Position numbers and translations under genes: made by a program | Part shown: piece by piece, positions 1 through 5,419 of the stretch | How positions within the stretch are numbered: position 1 is the first letter of the stretch | Layout of the letters: every line of letters begins with the position of its first letter | NCBI GenBank assembly: GCA_030837395.1 | Contig: JAUPKO010000107.1 | Location: 1 to 8,316, forward strand | Origin: Actinomycetota bacterium | GTDB taxonomy: Bacteria; Actinomycetota; Actinomycetes; S36-B12; UBA10799 | DNA length: 8,316 nucleotides | Direction of reading: 5' to 3' | The notes under the pieces: model-generated | Databases searched by the model: none | What the model saw: the letters and a program-made list of their open reading frames with translations, nothing else | Told to the model about the DNA's origin: nothing

Positions 1-1
1 G

Positions 2-259
2 CTCTACGAGCACCCTGCGGTGGCCGAAGCCGCGGTCGTGGGCATTCCGGATGACGTGATGGGCGAGGAGATCGGCGCGGCCATCACCCTCAAGCCGGGC
101 ACCGAAGCCTCCGCCGACGAGTTACGCGACTTCGTCAAGGAGCGCGTCGCGGCCTACAAGTACCCGCGGGTGATCTGGTTCGAGCCCGGTGGTCTGCCCA
201 AGGGCCCCACCGGCAAGATCCTCAAGCGGCAGATCACCCCGGCCGGTGGTGCCGCATGA
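2..259 (+). CDS. Acyl-CoA synthetase (AMP-binding, adenylate-forming), C-terminal fragment
   Basis: Only the last 85 residues are in the window; the gene begins upstream of the left edge. The piece is the small C-terminal domain of an ANL-superfamily ligase (AMP-binding_C type), which rotates over the active site to complete ATP-dependent adenylation and thioesterification of a carboxylate with CoA. Visible motifs are LYEHPAVAEAAVVGIPDD near the start, GEEIGAAITL in the beta-hairpin region, YKYPR, and the A10 motif LPKGPTGKILKR. The lysine in TGK (residue 72 of the fragment) is the expected catalytic lysine. The stop TGA at 257-259 overlaps the ATG of the next gene (ATGA at 256-259), so the two are probably co-transcribed and translationally coupled. 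The substrate cannot be read from this fragment; a fatty or aromatic acid ligase is equally possible. Family call is secure, specificity unknown. Confidence 0.92.
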   Translation, partial: LYEHPAVAEAAVVGIPDDVMGEEIGAAITLKPGTEASADELRDFVKERVAAYKYPRVIWFEPGGLPKGPTGKILKRQITPAGGAA

Positions 260-1332
260 AGGTGGCGGTGCTCGGCTCGGGCAATGGCGCGTGCGCGATC
301 GCCTTCGAGTGGGCGCAGGCTGGCCACACCGTGTCGATGTTCGACTTCGACCAGTTCCCCGCCACCATCGCGGCGGTGGCCGCGACCGTCGGTATCCGCG
401 CCGATGGCGAACTCGAGGGTTTCGCGCCGATCGCCTATGCAGGCCATGACATCGCAGCGGTCGTGCCCGATGCCGACCTAGTGTTCGCCGTCGGTCCGGC
501 CTACAGCACAGCCCCATTCGGTCAGGCCTGCGCACCACACATCAGAGCGGGTCAGGTGTACGTCGTGTGCCCGAGTTCATGCGCGGGTGCGATCGTCTTC
601 AAGCAGGCCCTCGGCCTACCGTTGGACGACTCGAAGGTGATCGTGGCGGAGACCTCGACGCTGCCCTACGCCGTACGGCTCACCGGCGAAGCCCACATCA
701 CCGTCTACAACCGGCTCAAGGGCGGCTACTTCGTGGCGGCCCTGCCCACCCGCGACACCCCGGCCGTCTACGAACTCCTGCGGACGGTGCACGCCGAGAT
801 CGCGCCGGCCGAGAACGTCCTCGCAACCACCCTGCAGAACGCCAATCCGGTGATCCACCCAGCCGTGACGTTGTGCAACACCGCTTTGATCGAGCGGACC
901 GGGGGCGACTTCCTGTTCTACGAGGAGGGCGTGACCGACGGGGTGGGGCGGGTAATCGAGGCAGTCGACAACGAGCGGATCGCGATCGGCGCAGCGCTCG
1001 GCGTGCGTGTGATCCCCGACCCCGAACTCGGCATCGCGCAGGGCTACCAGGCCGAGAACAACTACAGCACCGGCTACTCGGAGGCACCCGGTTTCAAGGG
1101 CATCAAGGCGCAGCCGCAGTTGGACTACCGCTATCTCAACGAGGACGCCGGCTTCGGGCTGGTGTTCCTCACCGACCTCGCCCGCTCGATCGGGGTGCCG
1201 ACTCCCAATATGGACGCCGTGCTGCGAATGAGCTCGATCGTGATGGGTCGGGACTACGAGGCCGAGCAGGCCCGCACCATGGCCACGCTGGGCCTGGCCG
1301 GCCTGACCGTGGATGAGTTGAGGGCCCTGTAG
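256..1332 (+). CDS. NAD/NADP octopine/nopaline dehydrogenase family protein (opine dehydrogenase-like)
   Basis: A 358-residue protein, the usual length for the opine dehydrogenase family. These enzymes reductively condense an amino acid with a 2-oxo acid, or run the reverse oxidation, using NAD(P)H in the cytoplasm. The N-terminal Rossmann domain opens with MKVAVLGSGNGA (glycine-rich nucleotide loop at residues 7-11, with the GNG typical of this family). It spans about residues 1-185 and includes VFAVGPAY at 76-83. The C-terminal helical substrate domain carries NANPVIHP, with H201 as candidate catalytic histidine, and YLNEDAGFGLVFL, with D297 as the likely partner aspartate. Both sit where family members such as N-(1-D-carboxyethyl)-L-norvaline dehydrogenase have theirs. 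The start is fixed by the ATGA overlap with the ligase gene. The pairing suggests a substrate made or used as a CoA thioester, which is inference. Natural substrates of actinobacterial members are mostly unknown, so it may not make a true opine. Confidence 0.88.
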   Translation: MKVAVLGSGNGACAIAFEWAQAGHTVSMFDFDQFPATIAAVAATVGIRADGELEGFAPIAYAGHDIAAVVPDADLVFAVGPAYSTAPFGQACAPHIRAGQVYVVCPSSCAGAIVFKQALGLPLDDSKVIVAETSTLPYAVRLTGEAHITVYNRLKGGYFVAALPTRDTPAVYELLRTVHAEIAPAENVLATTLQNANPVIHPAVTLCNTALIERTGGDFLFYEEGVTDGVGRVIEAVDNERIAIGAALGVRVIPDPELGIAQGYQAENNYSTGYSEAPGFKGIKAQPQLDYRYLNEDAGFGLVFLTDLARSIGVPTPNMDAVLRMSSIVMGRDYEAEQARTMATLGLAGLTVDELRAL

Positions 1333-1363
1333 TCCGACGAGACGGCACCGCTACCATGCGCCA

Positions 1364-2023
1364 ATGCCGGATCTGACGCAGGGACCGTTGCGGTACCTGC
1401 GCGGAGGTGTGCTCGGCGTGAGTGTGGGAAGTATCGCCCTCGTGGGCCATGCCGCGGGCCACGGCACAGTGTCGCTCGTTCCCGCCCTCCGTGTCGTTGG
1501 CTTGGCCCTGGCGGCTGCCGCTGCGCTGACGGGGAGGGTTTTACGACCCGCGCTGCTGGCGCCCTTCGTGGTCGGCTTCCAACTGGTCGCGCACAAGCTA
1601 CTGTCGCCCGCCGGGGGACACTCTCCCAGCAGTTCGCAGCATCACCTTGGCCTGGATCCCACCAGCGGGGCCACCGGCCGGGTGTGGGCCGCGCACCCCA
1701 GGACAGAACTCAGCGGCGAGCTCGGCGACGCAGGCACCTGGTGGCCCCAACTCGACGCGGCCATGGTGGCTGGACACGCCATCGCCGCACTCATCATCGT
1801 GGTGCTCATGTGGCGCGCGGACGCGGCGCTCGCCTCGTTCATCGTTGCGCTCCAGCGCGCGATCGACGTCATTCTCGGTGGCGGGTTCTGGGTGTCGCCA
1901 GGTGCCGTGGTGGCGCATGCGAGCCGACTATCCGTCGAACTTTCGCCTGCTCCGAGCCACGAGCTGGCCCATCCCTGCCCGACGCGGCGCCGCGGACCAC
2001 CCGTGCCTGTCGCGTTCTGCTGA
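1364..2023 (+). CDS. Small multi-pass membrane protein with histidine-rich loop, possibly copper-linked
   Basis: A 219-residue protein I do not recognise as a named family. Four hydrophobic segments are visible at about residues 14-32, 42-58, 62-80 and 133-150. A His-containing extramembrane loop lies between the third and fourth (H86, H93, H94, H111). Single histidines also sit in or beside the membrane segments (H29 and H33, H77, H138). The tail from about 185 is Pro/Arg-rich (PTRRRGPPVP). Spaced membrane histidines plus a PCu(A)C lipoprotein gene just downstream on the same strand suggest a role in copper or haem-copper handling, but that is inference from context. It starts 31 bases after the opine dehydrogenase-like gene with no clear Shine-Dalgarno, so it could be a distal member of that operon. 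An ATG at 1355 is in another frame. Existence as a gene is supported by length, membrane pattern and GC3 bias; function is open. Confidence 0.72.
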   Translation: MPDLTQGPLRYLRGGVLGVSVGSIALVGHAAGHGTVSLVPALRVVGLALAAAAALTGRVLRPALLAPFVVGFQLVAHKLLSPAGGHSPSSSQHHLGLDPTSGATGRVWAAHPRTELSGELGDAGTWWPQLDAAMVAGHAIAALIIVVLMWRADAALASFIVALQRAIDVILGGGFWVSPGAVVAHASRLSVELSPAPSHELAHPCPTRRRGPPVPVAFC

Positions 2024-2039
2024 TAATCACGGCCCTTGG

Positions 2040-2056
2040 ATCGCCCACGCGGCGAT
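2040..2056 (+). terminator. Small hairpin after the membrane-protein gene (weak terminator candidate)
   Basis: ATCGCC (2040-2045) and GGCGAT (2051-2056) form a perfect 6-bp stem with a 5-base loop, starting 17 bases after the stop of the membrane-protein gene. There is no T-tract. It could be a weak terminator or a chance hairpin in GC-rich DNA. Confidence 0.25.
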
Positions 2057-2115
2057 AGACCCCGGGCTTCTGGTGTGCGTCGCACGTGTGCGGCGCCGAC
2101 CCAGCATCACGGGCA

Positions 2116-2129
2116 CACCCACTGGGGTG
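2116..2129 (+). promoter_or_regulatory. CsoR-like copper operator candidate
   Basis: CACCC (2116-2120) and GGGTG (2125-2129) form an inverted repeat around ACTG. The whole reads CACCCACTGGGGTG. As I recall it, the Mycobacterium tuberculosis CsoR operator has a core of the CACCCC-CAGT-GGGGTG kind, and CsoR operators generally are G-tract pseudo-palindromes. The site lies 78 bases before the start codon of a copper-chaperone lipoprotein gene, a sensible place for a copper-responsive repressor. The regulator gene is not in the window, so the assignment is by resemblance and context only. Confidence 0.42.
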
Positions 2130-2206
2130 ATCGCCCGCCCGCACACATGGCACCGGCAGTTGCCGGAGTCCCTTTCTGACACAAACAACTTTTCATCGGA
2201 GAAACC

Positions 2207-2797
2207 ATGGGTAAGACCCCATTCGTATTGCTCGCCACCCTGACGCTCGCCACGATGTCGATCGCCGGCTGCTCGTCCGGATCAACGACTGCCGAGGAAT
2301 CATCGGCGGCTCCATCGGCCGCGGCCACGTCAGCAGCTGCCTCGGCGTCGCCGTCCGCTGCCGCTTCCTCGGCCTGCCCGCTCACCGTCACCGACGCGTG
2401 GGTGAAGGCAGTCGACTCCGGCATGACTGGCGCTTTCGGCATCGTGACCAACAGTTCCGGCGCTGACGTAGTCATCACTTCGGCCAACACCACCGCCGCT
2501 GCCACGACAGAACTCCACGAAACCGTCGACAAGGACGGCACAAAGGCCATGCAGCCAGTGAGCCAGTTCGACGTCCCGGCCGACGGCACCTTCACCCTTG
2601 AGCCGGGTGGCAACCACATCATGTTGATGAACGTTCCCGCCCCGATCACGCCGGGTCAGGACGTCCCCGTCACCCTCACCTGCCAGGGCGGCGGCACTGC
2701 GGAGTTCACCGCGCAAGCCAAGACCTACACGGGTGCGAACGAAACCTACATGCCTGGCATGCCCATGGAATCCGAGACGGCCTCCTCTGGCATGTAG
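2207..2797 (+). CDS. PCu(A)C-family periplasmic-type copper chaperone lipoprotein
   Basis: A 196-residue exported lipoprotein. The signal peptide (MGKTPFVLLATLTLATM) ends in the lipobox SIAGC, giving lipidated Cys22. Residues 23-56 are an Ala/Ser-rich linker that should hold the domain off the membrane. The PCu(A)C domain (DUF461) runs from about 57 to 175. It shows the family Cu(I) motif H-X10-M-X21-H-X-M exactly: H104, M115, H137, M139. Relatives bind Cu(I) outside the membrane and help metallate the CuA site of cytochrome c oxidase. C57 and C159 could form a disulfide. The tail YMPGMPMESETASSGM adds four methionines, a possible second copper-binding stretch. The start is supported by GGAGAAA at 2198-2204, 5 bases after GGAG ends. 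A copper-type inverted repeat lies upstream and a strong terminator follows. Copper binding is very likely; delivery to oxidase is by analogy. Confidence 0.9.
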   Translation: MGKTPFVLLATLTLATMSIAGCSSGSTTAEESSAAPSAAATSAAASASPSAAASSACPLTVTDAWVKAVDSGMTGAFGIVTNSSGADVVITSANTTAAATTELHETVDKDGTKAMQPVSQFDVPADGTFTLEPGGNHIMLMNVPAPITPGQDVPVTLTCQGGGTAEFTAQAKTYTGANETYMPGMPMESETASSGM

Positions 2798-2852
2798 CTG
2801 TCGGTCTGGAACCGACAGGGGAGGACCGCCACAGCGGTCCTCCCCCGTCGGT
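2798..2852 (+). terminator. Strong composite hairpin terminator downstream of the copper lipoprotein gene
   Basis: A perfect 12-bp stem pairs 2818-2829 (GGGGAGGACCGC) with 2834-2845 (GCGGTCCTCCCC) around a CACA loop. ACCGAC (2811-2816) can extend it by pairing with GTCGGT (2847-2852) after one mismatch. The first arm of that extension can instead pair with CTGTCGGT (2798-2805), which begins directly after the stop codon, forming an 8-bp stem. There is no U-tract, as is common for GC-rich actinobacterial terminators. It separates the lipoprotein gene from the crotonase gene. Confidence 0.75.
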
Positions 2853-2920
2853 CACCACGAAACCGACAGATCGACGGGAATGTCGACCATCCTGCACGGG
2901 TGCCACTGCCGTGGGGGACG

Positions 2921-3832
2921 ATGCACCCCATGGCCCCGTTCACAACTCTCGACGTCTCGCTGACCGGCGCGGTCCTCACCGTTCGCGTCAGTAACCCGCC
3001 CACCGACCTGCTCGACGGCGAAGTCATGGCCGACGTGGACGAGCTCGGTCGACGGCTCCGCCGGGATCGACGGGTGCGGGCCGTGGTGCTGTCGGGGCCC
3101 CGACCAGGTGTGTTCATTCCGCACTACGACCTCGCCGAAATCGTCGACGGCGCCGAGGCACTCGGCCTGCCAACCCCCTACCCGGTGGCCCGCGCGGCGG
3201 TCGCGCTCGTGGCGGGTCTAGCGCGGCTGCCGGGAGCGCACCAGGCGCTGGCGCACACCCCTGCCGCGGGGCTCGTCGCCCTGCACCGCACGCACGCGAC
3301 GCTCAACCGCTTCGGCACACTGCCCCAGATCATCATCGCGGCGATCGACGGTGACGCCCTGGGCGGCGGTTGTGAAGTCGCGCTTGCCTGCGACCTGCGC
3401 CTCATGGGCGACGGCGATTACCTGTTCGGGCTGCCCGAACTCACCGCGGGCATCCCGCCCGGCGCCGGCGGCAGCGTGCGCCTGACCCGCGCGCTCGGTC
3501 CTGCCCGTGCGGCCGCGATGATCCTTACCTCGCGCACTCTGAGCCCGGCACAGGCCCTGGCTGCGGGCCTCGTCAGCGAGGTCGTACCCGCTGGCGACGT
3601 GGCGCAGCGGGCGCAAGACTGGGCGGCCGATCTGGCCCAACGTAACCCGGCGGCCGTCATCGCCGCCAAACGTGCGATCAGGACTGCCAGCGTGTCGGTC
3701 GAATCGGCGGGTTTCGTCTCAGCCGCCTCCGGCGCCGCTGCCGTGGCGGCGTTGCGCGAATTCGTCACCGGCGCGGACCCCGAGCACGGCCGCACCGGTT
3801 GGCGCGACCGCAGCGCCCTGCCTCGACGCTAG
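2921..3832 (+). CDS. Enoyl-CoA hydratase/isomerase (crotonase) family protein
   Basis: A 303-residue crotonase-fold protein, slightly longer than the usual 255-290. The core AIDGDALGGGCEVALACDLR (141-160) and FGLPELTAGIPPGAGGSVRL (169-188) match the family signature. E152 and E173 occupy the positions of the two catalytic glutamates of rat mitochondrial enoyl-CoA hydratase (Glu144, Glu164), so hydration of a 2-enoyl-CoA or a related step is plausible. The first oxyanion-hole segment is unusual: VFIPHYDLAEI replaces the common FSAGADIKE form. Residues about 80-130 form a long, Ala/His-rich variable helical region. The start is uncertain. ATG 2921 lies just after GGGGGA (2913-2918). ATG 2930 (MAPFTTL) has a longer spacing but a more family-like N terminus, and GTG 2900 is also in frame. 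The gene follows a terminator, so it is probably transcribed alone. It converges on the GMC gene, sharing CTAG at the stop codons. Substrate unknown. Confidence 0.88.
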   Translation: MHPMAPFTTLDVSLTGAVLTVRVSNPPTDLLDGEVMADVDELGRRLRRDRRVRAVVLSGPRPGVFIPHYDLAEIVDGAEALGLPTPYPVARAAVALVAGLARLPGAHQALAHTPAAGLVALHRTHATLNRFGTLPQIIIAAIDGDALGGGCEVALACDLRLMGDGDYLFGLPELTAGIPPGAGGSVRLTRALGPARAAAMILTSRTLSPAQALAAGLVSEVVPAGDVAQRAQDWAADLAQRNPAAVIAAKRAIRTASVSVESAGFVSAASGAAAVAALREFVTGADPEHGRTGWRDRSALPRR

Positions 3833-5352
3833 CCGCCCAGCCAGGCTGCGCAGGCCCGCTCGGCCAGTGCCGTGATGGTCAGCGACGGGTTGACGCCGAT
3901 GTTGCTGGGCACCACCGAACCGTCCATAACCCGCAGGCCGGCATAGCCGAACACCCGCTGCTCAGCATCGACCACACCGTCGTGCGGGCCGCTGCCGATC
4001 ACCGCGCCTCCCAAGATGTGCGCGGTCGCCCCGATTCCACCGACCGCCTCCAGCAGGGTTGTGTAGGCCTGGCCGCCGCTGACCTCGGCGACCGCCCGAC
4101 CCGCCGCGTCCGCCTGCGGTAGGTAGCTCGGCACCGCCTGGGCCCCGGGCCGTTGCGACTCCAGCGACCACCCCCATGGCCGGCGCCGGTAACGCAGGGC
4201 CATCTGATTGTCATCGTGTTGCATGACGGTGAGCACCGTGGTGCGGTGATGCCACTGCCGCGCCCGCAGCGCCGCGCTGGACCGGAGCGGGTGTCGCAGC
4301 CAGGCACCGGCGGTGTCGCGTCGGCGATGGTCCCCGGACACGCTCGGGCTCAGGTACCACTTCATGAACGTGTAGGACTTGGGGAAGCGGTTGTTGGTCA
4401 CGTGGGTGATGGGGTCGGGGTAGAAGTCCGACGAGATCGTCGCGCCGGGCATCACGTCCGTGCCGGGCGGATGCAGCACGGCCGCGAAGGCCTCGGAGTT
4501 GGTGCGCACCTGCTGCCCCACCTGCTCGGACAGCCCTGGCAAGGTGCGCCAACGGTCCCGCGCCGCGAGCAGTAGGCCGGTGGTGCCGAGCACTCCCCCG
4601 GCCAGCACGACCTCGGCCGCGGTGACACTCGTGGGCCGTGCCCGCCGGCCACCCAGCGGGTCGCGCAGGACCACCCGCCAACCGTCACGCCCGTCGCCGC
4701 GGCCCAGTGGCACGAGGACCTCAACTCGTGAGCGTTCGCGCACCTGCGCCCCGAGCGACTCGGCAGCCGCCAGATACGTCAGGTCCACGCTGTTCTTGGC
4801 ACCGTGCGGGCACCCGGTGATGCATTGACCGCATCCGATGCAGGCATCGAAGTCGATGCCTTGCGGGGTCGGCCCCCAGGTATCGCCCACGCCCATCAGT
4901 TCGGCGGCCGCGCGCAGCCATTCGTCCTGCTGCCCCTGCTGAGGGTTGACCTGCCGCCCCAGCATGTCCGCGGCCGTGGCCACATGCGGTGCCAATTCGG
5001 TTGGCCAGTCGTGGCCGGTCCGGGTCCAGCCGACGGTCTGCAGTGCCGCGGCGGGCGGGTCGATGAGGACCGCCGCATAGACCAGCGACCCACCCCCGAC
5101 GCCGACGCCGCTGACGACCACGACGTCCCGCAGCGCCGTCTGCCGGAAGTACCCGCGCAGGCCCACTGCGGGCTCCCACAGCAATCGCCGGGTGGACTCC
5201 GCTCCGGCCTCGAAGTCGGCAGGGCGCAGGCGGCGCCCCTGTTCCAGCACCGTGACCCGCCGGCCCGCTTGGGCCGCCCGTAGCGCGGCGACCCCGCCAC
5301 CGAAGCCGGAGCCGATCACGACCACATCCGTCTCGAACTCGCTGCGCGTCAC
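3829..5352 (-). CDS. GMC-family FAD oxidoreductase, cholesterol-oxidase-like, with ferredoxin-type Cys cluster
   Basis: About 507 residues from GTG 5352. The N-terminal FAD-binding motif is DVVVIGSGFGGG (GxGxxG at 14-19), followed by TVLEQGRRL. GVGVGGGSLVYAAV (about 82-95) is the second FAD contact segment typical of cholesterol-oxidase-like GMC proteins. CIGCGQCITGCPHGAKNS (171-188) holds four cysteines (171, 174, 177, 181) spaced as in a 4Fe-4S ferredoxin. The C terminus has AHILGGAVIG (H445) and GVNPSLTITALAERA (N488), matching the active-site His and Asn of bacterial cholesterol oxidases. A role in oxidising a sterol or other bulky alcohol is likely, substrate unproven; no export signal is evident. 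GTG 5352 is chosen because family members begin shortly before the GxGxxG. An in-frame ATG at 5421 would add 23 uncharacteristic residues and abut the divergent start, though AGGGG precedes it. The stop overlaps the crotonase stop. Confidence 0.88.
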   Translation of the reverse strand: MTRSEFETDVVVIGSGFGGGVAALRAAQAGRRVTVLEQGRRLRPADFEAGAESTRRLLWEPAVGLRGYFRQTALRDVVVVSGVGVGGGSLVYAAVLIDPPAAALQTVGWTRTGHDWPTELAPHVATAADMLGRQVNPQQGQQDEWLRAAAELMGVGDTWGPTPQGIDFDACIGCGQCITGCPHGAKNSVDLTYLAAAESLGAQVRERSRVEVLVPLGRGDGRDGWRVVLRDPLGGRRARPTSVTAAEVVLAGGVLGTTGLLLAARDRWRTLPGLSEQVGQQVRTNSEAFAAVLHPPGTDVMPGATISSDFYPDPITHVTNNRFPKSYTFMKWYLSPSVSGDHRRRDTAGAWLRHPLRSSAALRARQWHHRTTVLTVMQHDDNQMALRYRRRPWGWSLESQRPGAQAVPSYLPQADAAGRAVAEVSGGQAYTTLLEAVGGIGATAHILGGAVIGSGPHDGVVDAEQRVFGYAGLRVMDGSVVPSNIGVNPSLTITALAERACAAWLGG

Positions 5353-5419
5353 CGCACCAGCGTGGCACCAGGCGCCATCCGAGTCGAGTCCGGCGCCGAC
5401 GGCTGATTGACTACCGATC

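Noticed and set aside
567..1316. A 249-codon plus-strand frame inside the opine-dehydrogenase-like gene.
   Set aside because: It is Arg/Gly-rich with no domain, lies out of frame with a well-supported gene, and reflects GC-rich codon bias.
2153..2166. CCGGCA-GT-TGCCGG palindrome about 40 bases before the lipoprotein start.
   Set aside because: A short GC palindrome with an effective 5-bp stem. It is too likely by chance and lacks a matching consensus to call as a site.
1647..2243. A 198-codon plus-strand frame bridging the membrane-protein gene and the gap before the lipoprotein gene.
   Set aside because: It overlaps both supported genes out of frame, shows no domain and has no plausible ribosome binding site.
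2107..2649. A 180-codon minus-strand frame opposite the copper lipoprotein gene, with an Ala-rich stretch.
   Set aside because: The Ala-rich run is the complement of the lipoprotein's Ala/Ser linker. The plus strand has a lipobox and an exact copper motif.
4721..5368. A 215-codon minus-strand frame overlapping the GMC oxidoreductase gene.
   Set aside because: It is a shadow frame: same strand, shifted, Arg/Gly-rich, while the FAD and His/Asn motifs lie in the other frame.
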